A DNA stretch of 64,000 nt from Smittia aterrima. Taxonomy: Eukaryota; Arthropoda; Insecta; Diptera; Chironomidae. Positions 1-10,898 of this stretch are shown piece after piece. The notes under the pieces are model-generated. The model saw nothing but the letters and a program-made list of their open reading frames with translations. It was not told the DNA's origin and searched no databases. Each line of letters starts with the position of its first letter. Position 1 is the first letter of the stretch. The position numbers and the translations under genes are program-made. The stretch spans positions 1,240,854-1,304,853 of the forward strand of contig CP093830.1 of the NCBI GenBank assembly GCA_033063855.1, written 5' to 3'.

Positions 1-114
1 GAAAAGTTAAAACCCCATCTGGTGGTGGGGATAAAACAGAAAGTTTTTAAAAACATGAAATTTAAATTAAAATATTAATTTAAAATTTGTAATTAAGTCA
101 AAATATTCAAAATA

Positions 115-1944
115 ATGAGTGAAGGAATGGGAATTCAGGATCTGCCGGATGAAATCCTGCTGAAAGTCTTTCAAAACTTTAACTCAAGCACTTTATTAAA
201 CTTTACGCTTGTTTGCAAAAGGTCAAAGATTAAAGATTAAGCCTCTCGTGTTTTACGTCATATAAACTTCCTGTCTTCCTCAGATGGAACGAACTGATTG
301 GAAATAGCGTTACTATCATGAAGAAGTGGCGAATTGTTATAAAACCATCAACGAACAGCGAATCCTTGATTCGTAAATTTCACTCGATCAAGATGATAGA
401 AAACTATCTCGGCGATCAAAATACAATTCGTAATAAGCAAATGGTGCTGGATCAAATTTGCCCAGAGCTGAGATTCCTTGAGATTTGGGGCTGGAAGATT
501 TTAAAGGGACAAGTAGAAACCGTTAACGAATTTTTTGAGTCGATGAAAAAACTGGAGACACTAAAACTTTCTCATTCGTTCTTATTGAAATGTATACATA
601 AGGATCATGATAACCGCTTTTTTCTAAAGCCGGTAAATCACAAGAAACTGAAGACGGTTCATCTCAATAATTTGAAGACGGTCGTTCTGAAGGATTGCGA
701 TATTCATGTGAGTCACGAAGAATATTTTTTCACTCTCCACTTAATGATTTTGTAAAAAACTTTTTGATTTTCAGATTCTCAAGTTCATTGGATCAACGCA
801 GCTAACCAGCCTAAAGATTGAATTCAAAAGGAAAACTACTGAATTCACCGACTTTTTCAACGATTTTCTTGCGGGTCAGACAAAACTTGAGGAGCTCGCA
901 ATTTGCTATACACCGTGGGAAACGAAACAGCATAAATTTAATTGGGAGAATCTTAAACCAGATCAATGCAAGCGACTTTCACTCTGTGAAGTTACCAGCT
1001 TGTTCGTCTCAGAGGAGAGTTTTTTGGTTTTCATTAACAAATTTGCGAACTCTGTTGAGGAACTTGAGATCATCGGAAACTTTCCTGTCTCATTTTACGA
1101 AACGATTTTTATGAAATTTCATAAGCTCAAAACCCTGTCTATGGGTTTTTCTTACATAGCTCCTTTGAATATTCATCCGAATTCTTCACTTCGAAAGCTA
1201 ATCTTTTCTGGTTTCAATTTGAGGATGCTCCAAGAAATTGTCAGCAAATACCCAAATATTGAAACACTAGTTTTTTACAGGAAACTCCATAAAGTTGAAT
1301 TTGAGACCATCTCCAATCTTAAAATGCTGACAGACCTCCAAGTTTTTGACTCAACTGAGCGATGTAAGTTTGATGGAATTTGCATTCCAAGCTTGAAAAC
1401 GATCAAGATCAAAAATTTGGCTTATTCGCGCCAAGAGAAATTCGGAACAATGATTAGAGCTCTGCCTAACATCGAAGTTTTCCAAGTTGAAGAAGAACAT
1501 ACCGAATTTGAAGACAATTATCAAATATTTCGCAAAAAAATTGTCAATATCATCGCCAAAGGTTGGCCCAAACTGAAGCATGTCAAGATTGGACGCGGAT
1601 TTATTGCTAAATACGAAAACTTTGTTGATCTCTTGCGTAAATGCAAGAACTTGGAAACTGTCGAAATCTGTGAAAGTGCATTTAAATCAAGTCTTGAAAA
1701 GGAACTAGTTCTTCGTAACTTCAAGCGTGATGGACTTCGACTCATTATTCATTCTAAAGAAGATTTCAAAATCGACGAGTGCAACTTTGATTTGTGGAAA
1801 GATGACAAATTACCATACTCCGGCAGAGAATACTCGCGGTATGTCAAAGAAGACTTGTTAGTGTGCTCTGATGATGAATTAGGAAGCGACGATGAAATGA
1901 ATTCTGTCAAAAAAGTAAAGTTAACCACTGATGACGCTCACTAA
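115..1944 (+). CDS. F-box/LRR-like protein, tandem copy 1
   Basis: Three exons (115-221, 284-707, 775-1944) join in frame to a 566-residue protein. The N-terminus carries an F-box (about residues 7-45: IQDLPDEILLKVF, then LVCKRWNELI), split by intron 1 inside the CKR-W motif. The rest is leucine-rich, with repeated L-x-x-L-x-I stretches typical of RNI-like LRR substrate-binding regions of SCF ubiquitin ligases, and an acidic C-terminal tail. By family knowledge it would bind Skp1 through the F-box and present a substrate through the LRRs; the substrate cannot be read. Introns are 62 and 67 bp. A close paralogue follows 186 bp downstream in the same orientation with the same intron positions. 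Assignment to the F-box family is firm; orthology is not. Confidence 0.85.
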
Positions 1945-2130
1945 AAAATAACTGCTTATACTAAATAATTCGACAAGTGCGAAATAAAAAAAATTAAATT
2001 TTATTGGTGTTGCCAAACAGAAAGTTTTTGAAAACTGTGTGCATAGTCGTTGACTCAACTATTAAAATTATTCTTGTTTTATTTAAATTACTAATTTAAA
2101 ATTAGTATTTAAGTCAAAATATTTAAAATA

Positions 2131-3908
2131 ATGAGTGAAGGAATGGGAATTCAGGATCTGCCGAATGAAATCCTGGTGAAAGTGTTTGAAAGTTTGGACT
2201 CCAACAATTTATTAAACTGCACGCTTGTGTGCAGAAGGTCAAATTTTAGTCAGTTATTTTACGTTTTTAAGTTTAATATATTTGCGTTTTTTCGTTAGAT
2301 GGAACGAATTAATTGGACACAGCAGTAACATCATGAAGAAGATTCCTCTTATTTTGATACAATCTCAGAATAATTGCGACTTGATTCGCCGATATCGCAC
2401 GATGAAGATGAAAGGAGACTTTTACATCTTAACACTTCCTACTTTTGGAATAATCTCGGATCAGCTTTGGCCAGAGTTAAGATTTCTTGAGATTTACGAT
2501 TGGAGCGGAATTCCATTTATCAATAATTTTTTAAAGTATATGACAAAACTGGAGACAATGAAAATTCAGGGATCCTACATGTCACAATGGGGAGAAATAG
2601 ATCGTGAGTTCAAGCCTCGAAATATTCATCACAATAATTTGAAGTCGGTCATCCTGCAGAACTGCGATAATAAAGTAAGTGAAATGAAATTCTTTTCTCA
2701 ACTGAAGAATTTATTTGGCCTTTCAGATTCTTAAGTTCATTGGGAAAACGCAGCTGACAAGCTTAAAAATTGAATTTATAAGCAAACTTGGATACCACTC
2801 TACTCAGTTTTTGAGCGATTTTCTTTATGGTCAGAAGAAGCTCGAGGAACTGGCCATTAAATGGAGCATCGATTCCGAAAGATCGTTAAGATTAAGATTC
2901 CGTATAATTTTGAAGAATCCTAATGCCGATCTGTTCCCACTCAAAAGACTTTCACTCCGCAGAGTAGACCACTTGTTTGACTCAGAGGAAAATTTATTGG
3001 CTTTCGTTTATAAATTTGTTGATTCTTTGGAGGAACTTGAGATGGAGGGAACGTTACCAAATTCATTTTACGATATGATTTTCAAGGAATTTTATAATCT
3101 TAAAACTTTGTCAATCAATGACTCTCATGACGAAGAGATGCTCTATCTCAATAAGCTTCCCAATCCTTCAGTTCGGAAGCTAATCCTTCATAATAATCAC
3201 AAGAGGCTCCCCGAACTTGTCAGTAAACTTCCAAATATTCAAACGCTGGTTCTAAAACACGATATTTGCTACTCAAAAGATTTATTTACAAACATCTCAA
3301 ATCTAACGATGCTGACGAAGCTCCATGTCTGCGGCTTTCCCGACCAAACCTTCGACGGAATCTTCATGCCAAGCTTGAGGACGATCACGATCATGAGGTT
3401 TGATAACTCAGAGAAATGGGACACAATTGTTAAAGCTTTCCCCAACATCGAAATATTTCAAGCTAAAAAGTTTATCGGCATCGAAATTTTGTCCAAATTG
3501 ATTTTTGAAATCATCGCCAAAGGTTGGCGTCAACTGAAGCATTTCAAGATTGGAGACGGATTTGTTGCTTTGAAGGAAATCTTCGATCAGTTCTTAGCTA
3601 ATTGCGAGAGCTTGAAAACTGTCGAAATCTGTGAAACTGCATTCAAATCAATTCCCGAGAAGGAAGAAATTCTTCGTAATTTCAAGCGAGACGGACTTCG
3701 TTTCATTATTCATTCTAAAGAAGATTTCGAAATAGATGAGTTCATCTTTGATTTGTGGAAAGATGACAAGTATTTTCATAAATCTACTTCGATTCACACC
3801 ACTCCATTAAGGTCGTACGAAATCTATGAAAGCACCGATGACGCAATGAATTCTGGCAAATTCTGTAAAATTTGTACTGACCCTCCATGGAAAGGCATGG
3901 ATATGTAA
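2131..3908 (+). CDS. F-box/LRR-like protein, tandem copy 2
   Basis: Exons 2131-2237, 2299-2674 and 2727-3908 give a 554-residue protein with the same architecture as the upstream copy: F-box at about residues 7-45 (IQDLPNEILVKVF ... LVCRRWNELI), then a leucine-rich body. Exon 1 is the same length (107 nt) and the intron phases match. The first ten residues are identical to copy 1, and the DNA around the start codon is nearly identical. The middle is much more diverged, and a stretch near the C-terminus (HSKEDF, FDLWKDDK) is again well conserved. The C-terminal tail differs and ends in a cysteine-containing segment (KFCKICTDPPWKG). A poly(A) signal AATAAA lies at 3916. The role is inferred to be an SCF substrate adaptor. 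Confidence 0.85.
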
Positions 3909-4030
3909 CAATCAAAATAAATAAAGGAACTCACTTTAAGAATATTTCTTAACTAATCTCTGGAATTTTATTTTTTATTTTCCACTGAGCGACCATTGAA
4001 ATATTTTTATTCAATTTTAAATTTCCTGTA

Positions 4031-5077
4031 ATGAGTTCGATTAAAATTAATTGTGAAAACTTCACGGATTTGCTTTACGCAAGAGAAAACCTAAAGAATG
4101 AATGCTTTCGATATATCGACGACCTGAAGTCACTTCAAGTCAACAAATATGACAAAGAAAAGCTCCAAGCGAAGTTAAATATTCAAATTGTTCTTCGAGA
4201 ATTCATTCAAAAGCTTCATGAGAAGATTGAGCTTTTGAAACTAATAATCGAAGACATGGGACGAGAATACATAAAAAGTCAAAAAGATTGTTTAATCGTA
4301 GACCAAGTGCTGAGCATTCAAGGAAAAGCTCTTCAAAAAATCGAACAAGAAAACCAAAAGATTGAAGAAAGTGTCAACGACAACGTCGCAGAAATGAGAG
4401 AAAAGTTCTCAAAGCAATTTCTAGAACTCAAGCGATCTCAACAATTATATGAAGTGACTCGAAAGGAACTTGAAGATTCATGTAAGCAACAAAATCAACT
4501 CGAGAATGAATTAAAGAAAGCGAAACTCGACCATCACTGTTGTTTGTGCAAAATTAAATCGATTCAAAAAGCAAAGAGTGCTGAAGAAAATCCTACAATG
4601 AAAATGTTCGATGAACTGGCAGCAAAACATGTCAAACTGTCAAAGCTTGTAGCAAATTCTAAATCATGCGCTGATTGTGTTCGACAGAAAATTTGTCACT
4701 TGCAACGTGAAACTGGAATTGTTAGAGAAACAGTGAAAACAAAATTGAAGATTTCCAAGTTGCACGACGAGTGGAGCACAGATCAGCTTCTGACACAAAA
4801 ACAAGAGCTCGAGGAAGCGAAAAGGAAATTCAATGAGACAACCGACGATAACGACAAAATCATCCAAAACTTAAGTTCAGAGATTTCTCTGCTGACAAAC
4901 AAAATTGATGAAGCACAAAACCAAATCCGTAATCTTCAAGATTTGCTTCGAAACGCATCAGAAAATGAATTGAAATGCAAAAAAGTTATCAAACCCTCCA
5001 ATCGAGGTCAACCGACATCATCAAAGAAATTAACAGAAAATTCTTCTGAGCGAAGTCCATTGAACGAATTAATCTAA
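4031..5077 (+). CDS. Orphan coiled-coil protein
   Basis: Single-exon gene of 348 residues, not recognised as a named family. Almost the whole length is charged and heptad-like (runs rich in K, E, Q and L from about residue 45 to 310), so a long dimeric coiled coil is expected. There is no signal peptide and no membrane segment. Two cysteine clusters interrupt it: HHCCLC near residue 172 and CADCVRQKIC near residue 217. The last 40 residues are Ser/Lys-rich and probably disordered. It lies on the same strand as the two F-box genes, 122 bp after the second, and has its own AATAAA at 5096. Being intronless and without a recognised relative, it could be a fast-evolving (for example germline) gene or an old retrocopy; this is inference. 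Confidence 0.7.
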   Translation: MSSIKINCENFTDLLYARENLKNECFRYIDDLKSLQVNKYDKEKLQAKLNIQIVLREFIQKLHEKIELLKLIIEDMGREYIKSQKDCLIVDQVLSIQGKALQKIEQENQKIEESVNDNVAEMREKFSKQFLELKRSQQLYEVTRKELEDSCKQQNQLENELKKAKLDHHCCLCKIKSIQKAKSAEENPTMKMFDELAAKHVKLSKLVANSKSCADCVRQKICHLQRETGIVRETVKTKLKISKLHDEWSTDQLLTQKQELEEAKRKFNETTDDNDKIIQNLSSEISLLTNKIDEAQNQIRNLQDLLRNASENELKCKKVIKPSNRGQPTSSKKLTENSSERSPLNELI

Positions 5078-5707
5078 TTTGCATCTAAATTCTCTAATAA
5101 AAGATTAAAGAAATAATTTATATTCAATGTTTTATTCATAAATTTTCACGAGATCTAAATTACTCTTCCAGAAACCCACATAATTGTCATTCAGTCAGTT
5201 TCTAATTGAGATCAAATAAAAATTAGCTAAAACTTTTTTAAAATTATTCCACTCACCCCATATCGCTCGCTACTTCTTTACTAAAGGAGACGGATTCAAT
5301 AATTTGAAGAGGAAGAAAAAACTTTTTTCATAAAGGAGATCCTGAGTTTTATTTTCGTTGGTCTATTGTAGGTCTGTTGCCGAAAAACCTTTTCAATGAG
5401 AGCAGAAAAAATTGCTATCGTTTTACTTTCTTTGTGTTTGAATGTGTTATTCGTAAACAAGCATCAACAGCTGATAGACATTTCAGTGGAAGTCGTTAGC
5501 CGATCAAGACGTTTATAAAATCACGTTCTTATCAATCGCGATTGAGATTTTAAACTTATTACTTGTGTTGACACAGAACTTCGTGGACATAAAACAGCCT
5601 AACTAATCAAGACTTACCAAAGACTTAAGAACAAAGAAAAAGTAAGTAAATAATTTTCGTCAAAAACAAAATTACGATGACTTTACAAATTTTCTTATTT
5701 TGTAGCC
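5078..5707 (+). promoter_or_regulatory. Intergenic region with promoter and 5' UTR intron of the CREG gene
   Basis: Contains the 3' end of the coiled-coil gene, then the presumptive promoter of the next gene. A TATA-like element TATAAAA sits at 5514-5520. A good donor (GTAAGT at 5642) and an acceptor (TTTTGTAG ending 5705) two bases before the ATG indicate a 5' UTR intron of 64 bp. No other open frame of note. Confidence 0.5.
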
Positions 5708-6391
5708 ATGAAAATAGTTTTAATTTTGTGTTCGTTGCTTCCTCTGATCCACACGAAAGTTTATATTGTTCGTGAGATTAATGATGAGATGGATGCTAAT
5801 ATCATTGACGATGAACCTAGAGACGATCCTCCTTCGTACAAAGATTATGCAAGAATGGCTCGCTATCTAGTTCACGAAGCCCAATGGACGGCAATGGGGA
5901 CGATTTCAACTGTGCCGGCGATAGCAGGTTTTCCAATGGTCAACGTGATTGCTGTGGCAGATTCAGCAAAGGGAGCAAAGTCTACTGGAAACATTTACTT
6001 TTACCTTACGATGCTGGATTTCACAGCTCAAGATTTATCAAAAAGAAATCAACTGACAGCTCTTTTTTCGATGGATCAAAATCTGAGTTGCACTAAAAAT
6101 AATACTGACCCGATGGAGCCAACTTGTGCTCGGGCGATGATAAGCGGTGAAGCATTACGCGTTAGTAATGCTACTCGTGAATTTGCTTTTGCCACAGATG
6201 CAATGAAAAGTCGTCATCCAGCTTCAACGAATTGGTTAGATACACATAACTTTTTCCTGTGTAAATTGAACATTTCGTCGATTTGCGTTCTTGACTGGTA
6301 TGGTGGTCCACACTACGTTTCATTTGAAGATTACTATAACGCAAAACTCGACTCGGACTACAGTAATTTTCGACGAAACAAATTTTATTAA
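5708..6391 (+). CDS. CREG1: CREG-family secreted glycoprotein
   Basis: Single coding exon, 227 residues. Residues 1-16 form a signal peptide (MKIVLILCSLLPLIHT). The body matches the CREG (cellular repressor of E1A-stimulated genes) family, a pyridoxamine-phosphate-oxidase-like split-barrel fold without known catalysis. The recognisable landmarks are ARYLVHEAQW, TISTVP, FYLT, MISGEA, then NFFLCKLNISSICVLDWYGG and the late EDYYN motif. Four N-glycosylation sequons are visible (NLS, NNT, NAT, NIS), as expected for a secreted or lysosomal glycoprotein. CREG proteins are placed in the endosome/lysosome system and in differentiation control; the fly role is less clear. The length agrees with the family. 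The poly(A) signal is at 6449. It converges on WASHC2. Confidence 0.9.
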   Translation: MKIVLILCSLLPLIHTKVYIVREINDEMDANIIDDEPRDDPPSYKDYARMARYLVHEAQWTAMGTISTVPAIAGFPMVNVIAVADSAKGAKSTGNIYFYLTMLDFTAQDLSKRNQLTALFSMDQNLSCTKNNTDPMEPTCARAMISGEALRVSNATREFAFATDAMKSRHPASTNWLDTHNFFLCKLNISSICVLDWYGGPHYVSFEDYYNAKLDSDYSNFRRNKFY

Positions 6392-6745
6392 ACAACAATG
6401 TTGATGATAGTGCTCCCCCACGAAGTTGCCAAATGAATCAGCTGACTAAATAAACAAAAACAATATTCAGCGCAATTTATTATATTTTTTTCTAAGCAAA
6501 TACAAGTTTTACAATAAATCGCGCCAGGCACTTTTATTGACATAATCTCAATTGTTGAGCAAGTAAAGCTCCCGATCATTTTTTTTCTTCATTTAAATAT
6601 TTTATGAAAATTGATTACGCATTGCTTTCACATTTTACGATTGTACGATTCTAAGAGCGATTGGATTATCATCATGCACTACTTTGCAAAACTTCCTGTA
6701 TATAATTTTTCTCTCAGAAAAATGGAATGTCATGAGTTTGAGTTC
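6392..6745. other. Convergent 3' flank between CREG and WASHC2
   Basis: A 354-bp stretch holding the 3' UTRs of two convergent genes. Only AT-rich sequence and the CREG poly(A) signal (AATAAA at 6449) are seen; no gene. Confidence 0.5.
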
Positions 6746-9700
6746 TCATTTGCCTAACAAATCCTTCAATGGATCGTTTACCGCTTCTGATGAATATTTC
6801 TTGATGGTTGTCGCCGATTTTTGATGCGTAGTGACCGTTTTGATTGTTGACGCTACAATTAAACGAAATTAATACAATTTCAATGATCTACTGATCTCAA
6901 CTTACATTTTGGTTTCGAGCTAAACAAACTTTCGTCGTCACTTTCATCGTCTTGAAAAAGTGTTTGTCCGGACTTCTTCTTCGGAAAAATAGTTGATGCA
7001 TTTGGTTCTGATTCTTCATCACTTTCAAAAAGCTTTTTCGACTTTTGGGCAGCAGATTGTGTTGGTTTAACTTTCGTTTGAAATAAGTCATCTTCATCAT
7101 CATCGTCGAAAAGAGAAGCTTTGGATTTTAGTTTCGATGTCTGCATTTTTGTAATGATTGACTCTGGTACTTTAGCCGTTGTTGGCGGATTTCTTGATGA
7201 ATTTCTACTTGAAAACAAATCATCGTCACTTTCATCATAAAATGCTGTTTTCGTTTCCTTGATTTTCTCAGTTTTAGCTTCTTTTACGACCGAACTTTTA
7301 GGAAGATTAGCAAAAGTGTCTTCTTCAAGATCATCAAAAAGCCCAGCTGATAAATTTTGTCGCGGTATAGCAACATTTGATTGCTGTAGCTTCTTCTGCT
7401 GTGCAACTAAAAGTCTAGTATCGTCTTCATCGTCATAAAACACTGATATCTTGCTTGTCGTTACAGCTTTTGGCATGAGCTCATCCGGTGGTGGTTGATC
7501 ATCGAAAATCAAAGGGTTTGATTGATTGTGAAAACTGTTTGGACTTAGGAGGTCTTCATCATCATCCATGTCATCAAAAACAGATGACGCGAGGTTTTTA
7601 GTTAGTGGTGGCTCCACTTTTGTAAATGAATCAGAAATATCATGTTTATCCATTTCATCTTCACTCAGATTAGCACCAAATGACTTTCGATAGTTGGCCT
7701 GCCGTCCTTTTCTAGTTGAAGGTCGTCGTTTGACTTGAATTTTTGCGCGAGACTTCGTTGCATCGTTATTGAGCAGATTTGAATTTTCGTTGTTTGCATC
7801 GATGGAAGTTTTAGAAGTACCCGAGATAAACTTTTCGTCCGATGAATTACTAATATCGTTTGCCATTGCTCGATCAACAGAGTCTCTCGATGTTGGTCTA
7901 GCACCCGGCATTAACGCGCCGACGTTAATATTTAAATTCATGTTCAACTTTCCAGGAACTGGCTTCTTGGGTTGCTGAATATTTGAGGTCTCTTCAGCTT
8001 TTTTGTTGAAGTTCTCCAATTTGCTTTTAATGTTGCCAGTGACAACTTCATTTATTACTTGAGAAGGTTGTGGAGAATCAGACTTCCAGTCGCTCAAAAT
8101 TGGAATTTGTGGCTTAATCACTTCCTCCGTCACTTGAACTTCCGTTTCAATATTGACTTGGGGAGCTAATTTTTCTTGAGTGTCCTTGAACTTTGTTGAT
8201 TTTACTGGCATAAAGTCGTCTTCTGGTGGTACATCATCGAACAATGGAAGTGATGAATAATTCAGCACATTTGAGTTTGGAATGACATCTGGTTGTTCAT
8301 CATATTGTTCTTCAGTTTCCCAGTCATCATCCGGAGGCTCATCGCTAAGAAACGGCAGAGTAGTATTGAAACTTGTTGGTTGATGGATTGTGTCTTCTAC
8401 TTTAGAAGATAAATCAGGAAAATCATTTTCGCGGTTTGGAATGTCATCAACTGGCGGGTAGTCGGTTTTTAAAATAGTTTCACTCTCTGTGATATTTTGT
8501 TCAGCTTCAGACGCATTTTTCTTCTGATTGTTCGCTTTATCTTCAATGACAGGATCTTCAAACACTGGGGGCTCTGGAGCTTTTTTAGGAATGTCTTTTT
8601 TTCTGTCGACCATGACGGAATCATCTTTATCATCAAACAAACCCGTTGCGATCTTTTTAATTTGATGAGACTTTGTTTGCGTAATTGATTTTGTGTCATC
8701 TTCGTCATCGAATAACAAGCTTACAGTCTTCTTTATGACAATAGGTTCTACCACTTCAGTTTTAGAGAATTCGTTCGATTCGTTCTTTTTTGTTTGCTCA
8801 AGCTTAGCTTGTGGAATTGATGAAGTTTCGTCTTCGTCATCGAATAACAAACTTACAGTCTTTTTTGTGACAATAGGTTCGACTACTTCCGTTTTAGTTG
8901 AGTAGTCAATCTCATCTTCCTCGTCATCATCAAACAAGTTAACATGCATTGATTTAATCGGGACATTTTTCGGCACTGATTGTTCACTTTGTTTGCTGGC
9001 TTTCTGTTTAATGATTTGACTAAAGTAATCATCTTGATCGTCTTCGTCGTCATCAAAAAGATTTGTTATATTTTTCAAGCGAGGCTTATCAGGAGTTTTC
9101 TCAATTTCTGTTGGTTGGACCTTGGGAGGCGACTTTGGACGGATGGCGCCCTTGGGGACGGATGGTGAAGGATCAATTTTCTTCTGTTTATCGAATGGTG
9201 CTGATTGCTTGATCTGCTTTTGTTTCTCACTCGGTTCTTTGTTCTTCACATCTACTGATTGCGCATTAGTTAAAGGTTCCTTTTCAACTATTTTAGGATT
9301 ATCTTTAGAAACCTTTTTCAATTGAACTTTTTTGATTTCTTCTGTGATCTTCTTAACATCTTGCACTTTCTTCACTTCCGCGGAAACTGTTTCTGCTTTT
9401 CTATTTTCATCACTTGGTTGTTGTTCAATCTTTCTTATAAAATCATCGAAATCATTGTCGTTGAAAAGATCAACAGGCGGTTGACTTTTTACGATGCTTT
9501 CCAGAGTTGGACGTGGAAGAGATTCAACTGATCCATAAATATTTTCGGAAAAGAGATTGTTGGATTTTCTTGAAGTCGTTGGCGATGGTTGCAGTGAAGG
9601 AGGTTCATCATCAAAGAGATTAACAATTCTTCTCTCCTCAGCTTGTGGCCGGAAGAAGAAAGGAGGATTTTCCGATGATGCAGATGTTGGCATATACGAG

Positions 9701-10510
9701 CTAGGTTCTTCGCCATCGAAAAGTCCCACTTGTTGATTTATCACCATATGATCGCTAAAGGAACTCGACGATTGAGCTAGATCTTGCGAAGCAATTAAAC
9801 TTGATTCAGGAACTAAAGAATCGTCATATTCCGGCTGAAGGGAACTTGATCGTACTGTGCTTGAATCGATAGACTCAGCGTCGAGCAGTCCGACATGCCA
9901 TTTCTCTTTCCACTTGTCTGATCCGATAAGATGAGGCAGAACGCTCATATATTTATCAATCGGCCTGTAGACAGTCGTTTCAGATCTGCCATTACTCGGG
10001 TCTAAGTTAACAAGATGCTTTTCAAAGCAATTTTCAATTAGTTTCAATCCATTTTCTATAGCGATTTGGGGTTTTGACAGTTTGACCTAAAATCAAATAG
10101 AATATCGATTAAGTTGATATTATGCAATGAGTTTACTTACTGCTGTATTCTGACTTTCAGCATCTACTTCAAGCTCTTGATCTAAATGATCGTCTTTGAT
10201 TAGGTTTTCACAATAATTAGTGTTTTTGATTGAGTTAATTCTTGTAAGATTACTAAGTTTCACTTTCGTTTCATCCAAATTAAGCATCATCGAACTAATA
10301 TTGCTTTTTGTTGTAGCGCTGCGGTTCTCGATTTTCTGAAAATGTCATTGAAACGAAGAAATATTAAAATAACAAATCAGATAAATAAAGATTACTCACA
10401 CTTGCTACATTTTGCATTATTTGAAGCAGTTTCTCGTCACATGCTAAGCTCCAATCGCCGTTCTCGGCTCTTTGAATAAGCTCATGACTCTTCAAATCGA
10501 CTGACGACAT
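6746..10510 (-). CDS. WASHC2: WASH complex subunit 2 (FAM21)
   Basis: Four exons on the minus strand (10510-10400, 10335-10141, 10086-6906, 6852-6746) join in frame to 1197 residues. The head (about residues 1-165) starts with a GDWSLACDEKLL motif like FAM21 and includes PHLIGSDKW; in the family this part binds the WASH core. The rest is a long acidic disordered tail with some 17 short repeats built on L-F-D/E plus acidic residues (LFDDDEDD, VFDDMDDDED, LFDDDDEDD). These are the LFa motifs that in other animals bind retromer VPS35 and other partners. The short last exon ends in NDPLKDLLGK, equivalent to the DPLNAF ending of vertebrate FAM21, which supports the splice at 6906/6852. The protein recruits the Arp2/3-activating WASH complex to endosomes. 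Length is close to that of relatives. Confidence 0.92.
8693..8905 (-). repeat. Internal tandem duplication in WASHC2 tail (132-bp period)
   Basis: Two nearly identical segments lie 132 bp (44 codons) apart; the motif ttcgtcatcgaataacaa begins at 8701 and again at 8833. Both encode T-E-V-V-E-P-I-V-x-K-K-T-V-S-L-L-F-D-D-E-D, so an LFa motif with its linker was copied in frame. Confidence 0.8.
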
Positions 10511-10898
10511 TTAGAGACTTTTAAGCAAATTCAATTTCTAATCATCTTTTGAAAAATAATGAAATCTACGTAGTTGCGTGCCACCGAAGAAGAAGAAGAA
10601 AAAGATTTTCAACTTTTTACTACAGTCGCCATATTTTTTTATGATTTGTTTTGCGAAATTTCCTTTTATCCACTCTCAAGTGCTGTATCGCGCAAAAATT
10701 ATTCGCGTAAATCACTCATAAAGTGTTCAAGGATCTAATTGATCACGTTAAACGACTAACTGTAAGTTTGTTTCTTGATAATAATAACTACCGCAAAATT
10801 CTACTGCAAAAAATTAATTTTGTTTATCATCAAATAAAAAATTGTAAACAAACGAAGAGAAATGTGAAATTAAGTGAAATATAATTTCAGTGATTTTG
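10511..10898. promoter_or_regulatory. Divergent promoter region of WASHC2 and the dsx-type gene
   Basis: Only 388 bp separate the two start codons, and the genes point away from each other. No TATA box stands out on either side. On the plus side a donor (GTAAGT at 10762) and an acceptor (ATTTCAG ending 10890) mark a 129-bp 5' UTR intron that ends 8 bp before the ATG at 10899. A bidirectional promoter is inferred. Confidence 0.55.

Noticed and set aside
8497..9531. Series of plus-strand open frames opposite WASHC2
   Set aside because: They mirror the acidic repeats of the minus-strand gene and have no family resemblance.
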